The notes beneath the pieces are model-generated. The model ran no database searches and had not been told where the DNA came from. It saw nothing but the letters and a program-made list of their open reading frames with translations. Position numbers and translations under genes: made by a program. Positions 16,263 to 23,857 of a stretch of 43,198 nt of DNA are shown here, piece after piece. Source of the stretch: Myxococcus sp. CA023 (GTDB lineage: Bacteria; Myxococcota; Myxococcia; Myxococcales; Myxococcaceae). Every line of letters starts with the position of its first letter. The stretch's first letter is position 1. The stretch lies in contig NZ_JAAEAH010000078.1 in assembly GCF_010998615.1 (NCBI RefSeq), positions 1 to 43,198 of the forward strand, read 5' to 3'.

Positions 16263-17912
16263 ATGATGGGTAGGAAGTGGCTCGGGCTCCTGTTCATCGG
16301 CGCCGTCTGGGCCTCGAACGCCTGGGCCAGCGACTTCCGAGCCGAGAAGCTCGTGAACGGGCTCAAGCAATACACGGTCGACACCTATCCGGAGACGCTG
16401 CGCTTCACGTTCACCGTCACCAACATCGACCCGACGCTCCCCTCCGAGTTGCTCTCCGCGACCGCGCCCCTGCTGAAGTCCTGCACGCTCTCGCCCACGT
16501 CACCCCTCGTGGTTCCAGCGGGAGGCCACGTCACGTATCAGTGCGAAATCGAGCTGGAGAGCCACGACGCGTGTCTCACATTGGGGATACACGATGCGAA
16601 CCCCGTGACGCCCAACCACGAGGTCTCCTTCACCAGCACCTTCAGCATCGGCTGGGACGCAGGTGCCAGCCAGGCGGGGGCCAACGTGCTCTGCCTCCCT
16701 CAGCCCAACCTGCTCTGCGACGACACCGTCTACCTCTCCACGGCCTCTCGCTCTCCGGAAGGACGGCCCGCGGCCCCCTCGCGGCTCTACATCTTCGACC
16801 CCGCCACCGGCGCGGTGACGCTGCAGGGTGAAGCCGCGCTTCCCTACAACGCGCTGGCGTTCAACCACTTCGACAACACCCTGTACGCCATCGCCTCCGA
16901 CGGCGTCAGCGCTGCCAGCTTCATCCGCGTCGACGCCACCGGCTCTTCGAGCATCATCGCCCCTCTGGACACCGCTGCACCTCGCTCGGCCATCTGGACT
17001 GCGGGAGCCGTTCTCAAGGATGGCTCTTACGTCGGCTTCGAGCACAGCACCCATCGCCTCATCCGCATCAACCCCAGCACCGGAGGAACCCTCTCCGAGC
17101 AAGTGGTGACCGTCCCGGGAGACTTCCAGATGGCGGACTTCGCGATGAATCCCCGGGACGGCCAGCTCTACGCCTTCAACAACGCCACCCAGCGGCTGAC
17201 CCGCATCGACCCGCTCACGGGCGTGGCCACGGACCATGCCGAGCTCGCGCAGATTGACGGCAGGTCCGCGGAGAACCCCGTCATGAGCGCCGCCGTCTTC
17301 ACACGCGACGGCGAGTTCTTCCTCTACGGAACCAGCGGCCCCGACACCCGCAGGGTCAGCGGCTTCCATGCCGTGGACGTGACGACGGGAAACCTGACCC
17401 GCCTCCTCACGCGGCCGGTGCCCCAGCTCGCGAACGGCGCGATGTGTGGCGTCTACTCCTGGGGCTCGCCTCGTCCGCAGCCGACGACCCGGGACCGCGG
17501 ATTCTTCGGCGCCAGCGAGAGCGCCCTCTTGGAGTGCCTGGCATACGGCCCCATCTCCCTCGGCGCTCTCGGCGAAGTCTCCACCCTCCCAGGCGCCCTG
17601 GGCATCCTCTGGGCCAACCCCGCCATCGCCTCGAACAACGCGCGCCGCACGGCACTGGAGTCCTTGAAGGTCCGGACAGCGCGCGAAGCGCTGACGGCGG
17701 TCTGCAACGAGCGCGTCTTCAACACGCGCGCGCCGACCCTGTCCGCGCTGGAGAATCCGGCCTCGCTCGACCCCGGCCGGGTGGAAGAGCTGCGTCAACG
17801 GCTGGAGCGGCACAACCACTCTGGCAAGCGGACCGCCATCCCGCTGCGAAAACGAATCTTCGCGGTGGACCCGCTACGAGCCATGGAGCGCGCCGAGGAA
17901 CCTCGGTTCTGA
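16263..17912 (+). CDS. Secreted protein with beta-propeller-like (DUF6923-type) region
   Basis: ATG 16263 lies six bases after GAGGAG and opens a signal peptide (MMGRKWLGLLFIGAVWASNA, cleavage near AWAS), giving 549 residues. Residues about 25-150 form a beta-rich domain with several Cys. From about 160 to 400 there are WD/NHL-like repeats such as LYIFDPATGAV, LAFNHFDNTLYAIASD, LIRINPSTGG, QLYAFNNATQRLTRIDPLTG and GFHAVDVTTGNLTRL, typical of a propeller and of DUF6923 proteins. The last 150 residues (from RGFFGASESALLECLAYG) are not recognised and end in a basic tail. The next gene follows after 15 bases, so the two are likely co-transcribed and secreted together. Function unknown; surface or matrix association is inferred from signal and fold. 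Confidence 0.7.
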   Translation: MMGRKWLGLLFIGAVWASNAWASDFRAEKLVNGLKQYTVDTYPETLRFTFTVTNIDPTLPSELLSATAPLLKSCTLSPTSPLVVPAGGHVTYQCEIELESHDACLTLGIHDANPVTPNHEVSFTSTFSIGWDAGASQAGANVLCLPQPNLLCDDTVYLSTASRSPEGRPAAPSRLYIFDPATGAVTLQGEAALPYNALAFNHFDNTLYAIASDGVSAASFIRVDATGSSSIIAPLDTAAPRSAIWTAGAVLKDGSYVGFEHSTHRLIRINPSTGGTLSEQVVTVPGDFQMADFAMNPRDGQLYAFNNATQRLTRIDPLTGVATDHAELAQIDGRSAENPVMSAAVFTRDGEFFLYGTSGPDTRRVSGFHAVDVTTGNLTRLLTRPVPQLANGAMCGVYSWGSPRPQPTTRDRGFFGASESALLECLAYGPISLGALGEVSTLPGALGILWANPAIASNNARRTALESLKVRTAREALTAVCNERVFNTRAPTLSALENPASLDPGRVEELRQRLERHNHSGKRTAIPLRKRIFAVDPLRAMERAEEPRF

Positions 17913-17927
17913 GGAGGGAGCGTGGTC

Positions 17928-18458
17928 ATGAAGATTCCATCCCTATCCAGGTGGGTTCCGGGCCTGCTCGTGGCACTGGGGACAGGTGCCTGCGATAGCA
18001 GCGAAGACGATTTGATGCGGGCGTTGGGGGACCCCGTGCTGGACGCCTTCGAAATCCGCCTGCGAGGCCAGGATGCGGCACAGTACGAGAAGGTCCTGCT
18101 GGGCATGGGACAGGTCGAGGTCACGTCCTTCGGCGAGCCCGTCCGCTTCGAGCCCTCGCCCAACGCACGCGCCATGGATTTGTCGGACACGGACCACGCC
18201 CACCTCCTGGGGCGCTTCTTCCTGCCCAGGTACGTGAAGCAGGTGGACATCACCGTGCGCTTGGACGACGTGGGAGCGTTCAAGGAAGACAGCCTGGCAG
18301 GTCTCATCAACGCCCAAGCCGGAACCATCCAGTTCTCGACGACGCGCAGCGCCCTGGAGCAGCGCTCACGCGTCGTCATCCACCTGTACCTGAAGGACAG
18401 CCTCTTCGACGGCATGGGCGGAAAGACGCTCCTGCCGGCGACTTACATCGCCCACTGA
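17928..18458 (+). CDS. Small lipoprotein of unknown function
   Basis: Starts at ATG 17928 after GGAGGGAG and yields 176 residues. The N-terminus MKIPSLSRWVPGLLVALGTG then ACDSSEDD looks like a lipoprotein signal with the lipidated Cys followed by acidic residues. The mature part has no domain I recognise; it alternates beta-like segments (EVTSFGEPVRFEP, KQVDITVRLDD, TIQFSTTRSALEQRSRVVIH). It is probably transcribed with the propeller protein gene 15 bases upstream and may be its partner in the envelope. A GTG at 17922 is a less likely start. Confidence 0.6.
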   Translation: MKIPSLSRWVPGLLVALGTGACDSSEDDLMRALGDPVLDAFEIRLRGQDAAQYEKVLLGMGQVEVTSFGEPVRFEPSPNARAMDLSDTDHAHLLGRFFLPRYVKQVDITVRLDDVGAFKEDSLAGLINAQAGTIQFSTTRSALEQRSRVVIHLYLKDSLFDGMGGKTLLPATYIAH

Positions 18459-18529
18459 AAGTCCTGGCGCCCTGAGGGGCCTCTGGCTTCCACCAGCGCG
18501 CGAGCCCGAGCCCTGCCAGAATGCGCGCC

Positions 18530-19126
18530 ATGAAGACCCCCGGGAAACAGGTGGTACTCGTCCGGCACGGAGAGACGGAGTGGAGCCGCGACGGCCGGCA
18601 CACAGGGCGGACGGACATTCCGCTCCTGGGCTCCGGAAGGGAGATGGGCCGCCTTCTCGGCGCGCCGCTGAAGGCCTGGCGCTTCGACGCCGTCTACACC
18701 AGCCCGCTGAGCCGCGCGGCGGACACCTGCGCCCTGGCCGGCTATGGGGACTACGCCCAACTGCGCGAGGACCTCATGGAGTGGGACTACGGCGACTACG
18801 AGGGGCGCACCGGCGCGGAGATTCGCGCGGAGCAGCCCGACTGGACCATCTGGAAGAACGGCGTCCCCAACGGAGAGACCGCAGCACAGGTGGCCAGTCG
18901 CGTGGACAGCGTCATCTCCGACGCACTCCGGACGGACGGGGACGTGCTCATCTTCGCCCACGGGCACCTGCTTCGCGTGCTCGCGGCGCGGTGGCTGGGC
19001 CTGCCCCCGTGGGAAGGCCGCCTCTTCCTGCTGAGCACCGCGTCCATCAGCGTGCTCGGCCATGACGGCGACAGGCGCCGCCCGGCCATCGTGTCCTGGA
19101 ACGACACCACGCACCTGCGCGCGTAG
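18530..19126 (+). CDS. Histidine phosphatase (phosphoglycerate-mutase-like) family protein
   Basis: Cytosolic phosphatase of the branch with a phospho-histidine intermediate. The catalytic RHGE is in VVLVRHGETEWSRDGRHTGR, the second phosphate-binding Arg is in TSPLSRAADTC, the catalytic Glu is in LMEWDYGDYEG and the second His is in IFAHGHLLRVL. About 198 residues, typical of the GpmB/CobC-like group. The substrate cannot be told from sequence. ATG 18530 is used; ATG 18521 would add three residues and neither has a clear ribosome site. It converges on trpG with the two stop codons directly adjacent (TAG at 19124, then the trpG stop read from the other strand). Confidence 0.85.
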   Translation: MKTPGKQVVLVRHGETEWSRDGRHTGRTDIPLLGSGREMGRLLGAPLKAWRFDAVYTSPLSRAADTCALAGYGDYAQLREDLMEWDYGDYEGRTGAEIRAEQPDWTIWKNGVPNGETAAQVASRVDSVISDALRTDGDVLIFAHGHLLRVLAARWLGLPPWEGRLFLLSTASISVLGHDGDRRRPAIVSWNDTTHLRA

Positions 19127-19690
19127 CTACAGCCGTCCCTCCAGGAAGTTGCGCACCAGCGCGGGGCCCTCGGGTGTGAGCACGCTCTCCGGATGGAACT
19201 GCACGCCCACCACGGGCCGCTCGCGATGGCGCAGCGCCATGATGAGGCCATCCTGGCTCCACGCGGTGGCTTCCAGCTCGGCGGGCAGTGACGGCGCCTC
19301 CACGATGAGCGAGTGGTAGCGCGCCGCCGCGAAGCCCTCGCTGAGCCCGGCGAAGAGCCCCGTGCCGCCATGCCGGATGCGCGCCGCCTTGCCATGCACC
19401 GGCTCTGGCGCGCGCACCACCTTGCCGCCGAAGGCCGCGCCAATGGACTGGTGCCCCAGGCACACGCCCAGCACCGGCACACGCGACTGGGCAATGGCCG
19501 CCACGCTGACGCCCGCCTCATGCGGCGTGCAGGGCCCCGGCGAAATCACCAGGTGGGACGCGCCCGAGGCCGCCACACCTTCGGCATCCAGGTCGTCGTT
19601 GCGCACCACCTTCACCTCGGCCCCCAGCGTGTACAGGAGTTGCACGAGGTTGAAGGTGAAGGAGTCGTAGTTGTCGATGACCAGAATCAC
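19127..19690 (-). CDS. trpG: Anthranilate synthase component II, glutamine amidotransferase
   Basis: Supplies ammonia from glutamine to TrpE. Class I amidotransferase of 187 residues beginning MILVIDNYDSFTFNLVQLL. The nucleophile is Cys77 in VLGVCLGHQSIG and the triad is completed by His166 and Glu168 in VGVQFHPESVLT; the oxyanion loop is ISPGPCTP. The GTG start at 19690 follows GGAGG by six bases and overlaps the trpE stop in GTGA, so translation is coupled to trpE. The upstream in-frame extension is antisense-like, Gly/Arg-rich and overlaps trpE, and is rejected. It is separate from trpD, which is 11 kb away on the other strand. Confidence 0.95.
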   Translation of the reverse strand: MILVIDNYDSFTFNLVQLLYTLGAEVKVVRNDDLDAEGVAASGASHLVISPGPCTPHEAGVSVAAIAQSRVPVLGVCLGHQSIGAAFGGKVVRAPEPVHGKAARIRHGGTGLFAGLSEGFAAARYHSLIVEAPSLPAELEATAWSQDGLIMALRHRERPVVGVQFHPESVLTPEGPALVRNFLEGRL

Positions 19691-21180
19691 CGGCCACCTC
19701 CCTCGCGCGCCAGCCGCAGCGCGGCGGCCATGGCGCCCGCCTTGGCTTCCGTCTCGTCCGCTTCCTTCGACGGCACCGAGTCCGCGACCACTCCCGCGCC
19801 CGAGGTCCACATCGTCCGGTCTCCGTCCACGAAGAAGGTGCGCAGCGCAATCGCCACGTCCAGCGTGCCGCAGAAGGACAGGTAGCCCACCGCGCCCGAG
19901 TAGGGCCCGCGCCGCTGGACCTCCAATTCGTCGATGATTTGCATCGCGCGAATCTTGGGCGCGCCCGACACCGTTCCCGCGGGGAAGGTGCTGGCCAGCG
20001 CGTCCAGCGCGTCGTACTTCGCGTCGAGCTTGCCGCGCACCTGCGACACGATGTGCATCACGTGGCTGTAGCGCTCGATGAGCATCATGTCCTCGACGCG
20101 CACCGAGCCAGGCGCCGCCACGCGGCCCACGTCGTTGCGCCCCAGGTCCACCAGCATGATGTGCTCGGCGCGCTCCTTCTCGTCCGCGAGCAACTCCTTC
20201 TCCAGAGCCAGGTCCTCGGCCTCGGACGCGCCACGGCGCCGGGTGCCGGCGATGGGCCGCACCACCACGTCCCCGTCGCGCACCTGCACCAGCAACTCCG
20301 GCGACGCGCCCACCAGCGCGCGGGCCTCGCCCAGCTCCACGAGGAAGAGGTACGGCGATGGATTCACCCGCCGCAGCGCGCGGTAGAGCGACAGCGGCGG
20401 CGGCGCGCCCCGGGATTCGAAGCGGCGCGCGAGCACGACCTGGAAGATGTCTCCTGCGCGGATGTACTCCTGCGCCTGAGCCACCGCCGACTCATACCCC
20501 GCGCGGTCCCAGCACGCGGTAGGCGCCACGTCCCCACGCATGCGCGGCGCAGGCGCATAGGCCTCCGGAGGCAGCGGCTTCAGCAACCGGTCCGCCATGG
20601 CCTGCGCGCGCGCCTCCGCGTCCTTCAGCGCGGCGGCCACGCTGCCGTGCAGTGAGGGCCGGGCAATGGCGGTGGCCTTGAGCGTCCCGGTGCGGGTGTC
20701 GTGCGTGACGAAGTCCTCGCACACCAGCCATTCCGAGTCCGGGAAGGAGATGTCGCTGGGGTGCCGGTCCGGCACCGTGGGCTCCAGCCACGAGAAGCAG
20801 TTGTAGCCCATGTACCCCACGAGCCCGCCGAGGAAGGGGGCCTCTCCAGGGAGCCGGGCCACGGCCAGTTCGCGCCAGAGCTGGCGCAGCACGTCCAGGG
20901 GCTTGCCGTCCCGGCGCTCCTCCCTCGAGCCGCGCCACAAGGTGGCACCGTTCCGGTCCAGCCGCACGCGGCCCGCGGGCTCCGCGCCGATGTGGCTGTA
21001 GCGGCCGAACCGCTCGCCGCCGTAGCACGACTCGAGGATGAAGCCGCGCGAACCACCGCCCAGCTTCAGATAGGCCGACAGCGGCGTGTCGAGGTCCGCC
21101 GGCAACTCCACCGACACCGGCACCGCCTCACCCTGCTCCGCGCGCTGCCGATAGGCTGACTTCCGCTCCTGTGCATCCAT
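19687..21180 (-). CDS. trpE: Anthranilate synthase component I
   Basis: Converts chorismate to anthranilate with ammonia from TrpG, the first committed Trp step. 497 residues from ATG 21180. The N-terminal half has the Trp feedback element around FILESCYGGERFGRYSHIG (the LLES motif of the family). The C-terminal chorismate-binding domain has RPIAGTRRRG, LVDLGRNDVGRVA, YSHVMHIVSQVRG and GTVSGAPKIRAMQIIDE. The GTG at 21201 would add seven residues but lacks a ribosome site, whereas GGGAAGTGAG lies ahead of the ATG. It is first in a two-gene unit with trpG, physically apart from aroF-trpDCFBA. Confidence 0.95.
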   Translation of the reverse strand: MDAQERKSAYRQRAEQGEAVPVSVELPADLDTPLSAYLKLGGGSRGFILESCYGGERFGRYSHIGAEPAGRVRLDRNGATLWRGSREERRDGKPLDVLRQLWRELAVARLPGEAPFLGGLVGYMGYNCFSWLEPTVPDRHPSDISFPDSEWLVCEDFVTHDTRTGTLKATAIARPSLHGSVAAALKDAEARAQAMADRLLKPLPPEAYAPAPRMRGDVAPTACWDRAGYESAVAQAQEYIRAGDIFQVVLARRFESRGAPPPLSLYRALRRVNPSPYLFLVELGEARALVGASPELLVQVRDGDVVVRPIAGTRRRGASEAEDLALEKELLADEKERAEHIMLVDLGRNDVGRVAAPGSVRVEDMMLIERYSHVMHIVSQVRGKLDAKYDALDALASTFPAGTVSGAPKIRAMQIIDELEVQRRGPYSGAVGYLSFCGTLDVAIALRTFFVDGDRTMWTSGAGVVADSVPSKEADETEAKAGAMAAALRLAREGGGR

Positions 21181-21508
21181 CGTCTTTGACTCACTTCCCA
21201 CCGCGCATCACGGCAGGGGGAATGGGGTGGCCCGTCTCGGCTCCGATGAAGCGCTTCACTGGCGGCGTTGTGGATTCGCGGACAGCAGCAGGACGGGCGC
21301 CATCCCTGGGTTATCCCCCGTCCGGGGGAGTCCTCCAAGCGGTCCGATATTCCCCTCCCCACGTCGCGCAAGCCCCCAGGCCAGCGGGGGCCCGGAGAGC
21401 AGCCCGGGGAGCTCCCGCCGGTGAGGCGGCGTCCTACCCCGGGTGGTCCGGCTCCAAGCCCCTCGCTCTCTGAATGGGACTTTGAGTGCCGCGCCTTCCG
21501 CTCCATTG
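21181..21508. promoter_or_regulatory. Divergent region upstream of trpE, with two G/C hairpins
   Basis: About 330 bases without a supported gene. Two perfect 6-bp hairpins are visible: TCCCCC/GGGGGA at 21314-21329 (4-base loop) and GCCCCC/GGGGGC at 21372-21391 (8-base loop). Their C- and G-runs could pair alternatively with each other, the logic of an attenuator for trpE, but I find no leader peptide with clustered Trp codons and no T-run. A trpE promoter must lie here, though no clear -35/-10 is evident. Confidence 0.35.
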
Positions 21509-22377
21509 ATGACGGTGACGCCGCAGGGGCTCTCCTGCGTTCCCGGCGGATTCCACGTCGACCCCTGGCGCCCAGTGGACCGGGCGCTCATCACCCACGC
21601 GCATGGGAACCACGCACGCAGTGGCAGCCACCGCTATCTGGGCGCCCGGGCGGGCGAGGGACTGCTCCACCAGAGATTGGGCGCGGACGCCACCATCGAC
21701 ACGCTCGACTACGGCGAACGGCTGCGCATCAACGGAGTCACCGTCAGCTTCCATCCCGCGGGCCACGTGCTGGGCAGCGAGCAGCTGCGCGTGGAGCACG
21801 GCGGTGAGAGATGGGTCGTGTCCGGTGACTACAAGCGCGCGCCGGCCCCCACGTGCGCGCCCTTCGAGGTCGTCCCCTGCCACACCTTCATCACCGAGGC
21901 GACGTTCGGCTTGCCCATCTTCCGATGGGACGCGACAGAGCAGGTGGCCGAGGACATCCTGCGTGGGTGGGACGCAAACCGCGCGCTGGGCCGCGCGGCG
22001 GTGCTGTTCTGCTACGCGCTGGGCAAGGCGCAGCGGCTGCTCGCGGAGCTGGCGAAGCTGACCGACCGCACCGTGTTCGTCCACGGCGCCTTGCACTCCC
22101 TGGTGGACGTATACCGGGACGCGGGCGTCCGCATGCTGCCCACGCAACGGGTGTCCGAGGTGGAGAAGGGCACCTCGTTCGCGAGAGCGCTGGTGCTGGC
22201 GCCGCCGAGCACGAGCTGCACCACGTGGATGCGCCGCTTCGGTGCGCACGAAACCGGCTTCGCGTCCGGCTGGATGCGCGTTCGAGGCAACCGTCGCCGC
22301 TGGCCCACTACCTGCGCGAGCAGGGCGTGGACGCCGTCCCCCTGGCCACGCCCTTCGAAGGCGAAGCGGTGGACTGA
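21509..22377 (+). pseudogene. Broken ligase-associated MBL-fold exonuclease
   Basis: From ATG 21509 (MTVTPQGLSCVPGGFHVDPW) the frame follows the DNA-ligase-associated putative exonuclease family (TIGR04122): RALITHAHGNHARSGSHRYL, HPAGHVLGSEQLRVEH, VVSGDYKRAPAPTCAPFE, CHTFITEATFGLPI, LFCYALGKAQRLLAEL and FASGWMRVRG. Two kinds of damage are clear. The metal motif HxHxDH reads HAHGNH, with the key Asp changed to Asn. After FASGWMRVRGNRR about 40-45 residues, including the expected SDHxDW metal segment, are missing, and the true C-terminus (LAHYLREQGVDAVPLATPFE) continues in a different frame to a TGA at 22375. It is almost certainly inactive. First gene of a collapsed repair cassette. Confidence 0.85.
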
Positions 22378-22380
22378 CGC

Positions 22381-22434
22381 GTGCGGCGACTGGCGGACCT
22401 CTACGAAACGCTGGACCAGACCACGTCCACCTGA
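22381..22434 (+). pseudogene. First 17 codons of an ATP-dependent DNA ligase
   Basis: Three bases after the exonuclease stop, a GTG opens VRRLADLYETLDQTTST, then TGA. This matches the usual N-terminus of the ATP-dependent DNA ligase encoded next to the MBL exonuclease (L-Y-x-x-L-D-x-T-T-x-T-x-x-K-V). The remaining roughly 500 codons, with the adenylation motif K-x-D-G, are gone: the sequence jumps at about 22432 straight into the helicase tail in another frame. Position and order agree with the canonical cassette. Confidence 0.7.
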
Positions 22435-22682
22435 CTACGGCCTGGAGCTGCTCACGCCCACGCCCACGCCCTTCCCCTTCGAGGAGGCGCTGCACCCCGT
22501 GCTCTTCACCCGCGACCGTCTGGAGGCGGACGTCCTGGTGAGCGACAACGTCGGCGAGCTGTCAAAGCGCCAGTTCCGCGACATCGCCCGCATCGCCGGG
22601 ATGGTGCTGCCGGGCCTGCCCGGCGCGCGCAAGTCCTCGCGGCAGGTCCAGGCCAGCGCGTCGCTGCTGCACGACGTCTTCA
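22433..22682 (+). pseudogene. C-terminal remnant of ligase-associated DEXH-box helicase
   Basis: The frame reads DYGLELLTPTPTPFPFEEAL, then LFTRDRLEADVL and ELSKRQFRDIARIAGMVLPG and SSRQVQASASLLHDVF. This is the C-terminal domain of the Lhr-like ligase-associated DEXH helicase (TIGR04121), where R-R-x-F-R-x-I-A-R-I-x-G and R-Q-x-Q-A-S-x-x-L-x-D-V-F are hallmarks. Only about 83 of roughly 820 residues remain; all helicase motifs are deleted. The tail runs in frame into a PdeM-like segment, so a second deletion fused the two genes. Confidence 0.7.
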
Positions 22683-23089
22683 TCTCCCGCCAGGGCCTCA
22701 CCCCCGCCCTGACGGACCGGCTGGCCCTGTGACGGGAGTCCCACGCGTCCGTGGAGTGCGTCCTGGTGCGGGGCAACCATGATCGGCACGTGGAGACGCT
22801 GCCCGGGCGCTGGCGCCTGGACGTCCGCGAGTCCCACGCCGACGAAGGCCCCTTCCGCTTCGCCCATCCCCCGCGGTCCATGTCAGGCCGCTACGTGTGG
22901 GCAGGTCACCTCCACCCCATGGTGCGACTGGGCGGCAAGAGCGACACACTGCGTCTCCCCTGTTTCCATGTGGGACGCGACATGGGCGTGCTCCCGGCCT
23001 TCAGCGCCTTCACCGGTGGCCTCAACGTCTCCCGCCGCACCGGCGATCGCATCTTCACCCTCGCCGGCCCCGCAATCGTCGAGGTGTAG
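22683..23089 (+). pseudogene. Remnant of ligase-associated metallophosphoesterase PdeM
   Basis: From about 22683 the frame reads ISRQGLTPALTDRLAL, then TGA (22730), then RESHASVECVLVRGNHDRHV and on to VWAGHLHPMVRL, LRLPCFHVGRDMGVLPAFSA and a tag at 23087. This is the second half of PdeM (TIGR04123), the endonuclease-like phosphoesterase of the cassette. The GNHD and GHLHP metal motifs survive, but the N-terminal half with D-x-H and G-D is missing. The TGA lies where relatives carry Trp (TGG to TGA), so it is a nonsense mutation inside the remnant. An ATG at 22754 could in principle start a 112-residue protein without full metal ligation. Confidence 0.75.
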
Positions 23090-23090
23090 G

Positions 23091-23456
23091 GTGAGTCAGG
23101 CCAAGCGTCGGAAGATACTGGGTATCATCGAAACGGATAATACCTTCGAGCGCGCCAACCACCGGGGCCGCGAGGCGTGGCTCGGCAAGTGCTTGCACTG
23201 TAACGCGCACTTATGGGTCGGCCTGGATGGCGAGCCGATCAGCCGCGCCACCATCGAGCACATCCTGCCAAAGACGGCCGGGGGTACCGAGGCGCTGACC
23301 AACCTGGGTCTGGCCTGCGCCCGGTGCAATCAGGGCAAGGGCACCCGGCACGACGCCCGTTATCACCGGGACGCACGCGCCCGGGAGCTGGTGGAAAGGC
23401 TTCTGGCCCGGCGCCTCGCGCGCTGGCGGAAGCCGGAGACCGACGAAGAGCCGTGA
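23091..23456 (+). CDS. HNH endonuclease family protein
   Basis: 121 residues from GTG 23091, one base after the PdeM stop, with GAGG about six bases ahead. It has a CxxC knuckle (GKCLHCNAHLWVG), the HNH core IEHILPKTAGGTEALTNLGL with the catalytic His, and the second knuckle ACARCNQGKGTRHD; the remaining tail is basic. All zinc and catalytic residues of a small HNH nuclease are present, so unlike its upstream neighbours it looks intact. It was probably translationally coupled to pdeM in the ancestral operon. The target is unknown; DNA repair is suggested by context only. Confidence 0.75.
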   Translation: MSQAKRRKILGIIETDNTFERANHRGREAWLGKCLHCNAHLWVGLDGEPISRATIEHILPKTAGGTEALTNLGLACARCNQGKGTRHDARYHRDARARELVERLLARRLARWRKPETDEEP

Positions 23457-23458
23457 AA

Positions 23459-23493
23459 CACCCGGTGTGATCCACTCCAGCGGGTGCTTTGTT
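23459..23493 (+). terminator. Probable terminator after the HNH gene
   Basis: CACCCG (23459-23464) and CGGGTG (23481-23486) pair across a loop that itself can form a small GTG/CAC stem, followed by CTTTGTT. It begins three bases after the HNH stop codon. Confidence 0.5.
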
Positions 23494-23857
23494 CAATCGT
23501 CCCTACCTCCCTCCAGAAGAGAGATTCATCACCGCGCGACCGCTACTTTCCGCCCTCGCACGAGGAAGTGGTATCCCCGTGCCGCCAATTCAGAATGGTT
23601 GACACTGCCGTGTCGATGCCCGATGGTCCCGCGCCGCATTAGGGCAGGGAGAGGAGGAGGGCCCCGCCCACGGCATTACTAATAGAGGTTTCGTTGGACG
23701 TGTCCGCTTCGCCTTCAGTGCGCCAGGAGCTACCGCCCACCCGCCCCAGTGGGGCCGGGAACGCCCCTCCGCTCCCTGTGCCCGGTAACGCCCACGCCTC
23801 GCCTTTCGTTCCCTTCACGAGTGCTGTTGTCGAAGCCCCCTTGCCCATGGTCCAGGT
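23494..23857 (+). promoter_or_regulatory. Long upstream region of the respiratory operon
   Basis: About 365 bases with no supported gene. A perfect TTGACA occurs at 23601-23606, with GATGGT 17 bases downstream as a weak -10, a candidate sigma-70-type promoter. A second AT-rich spot, TTACTAATAG near 23683-23692, could be another -10. The start codon of actA lies over 200 bases downstream of the first candidate, implying a long leader. Confidence in any single site is low. Confidence 0.3.

Noticed and set aside
22290..22377. Programmed frameshift in the MBL exonuclease
   Set aside because: About 40-45 conserved residues with metal ligands are missing at the junction, so this is a deletion, not a recoding site.
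22730..22732. TGA in the PdeM remnant as a selenocysteine or read-through codon
   Set aside because: Half of PdeM and nearly all of the neighbouring genes are deleted, so recoding would not restore a working protein.
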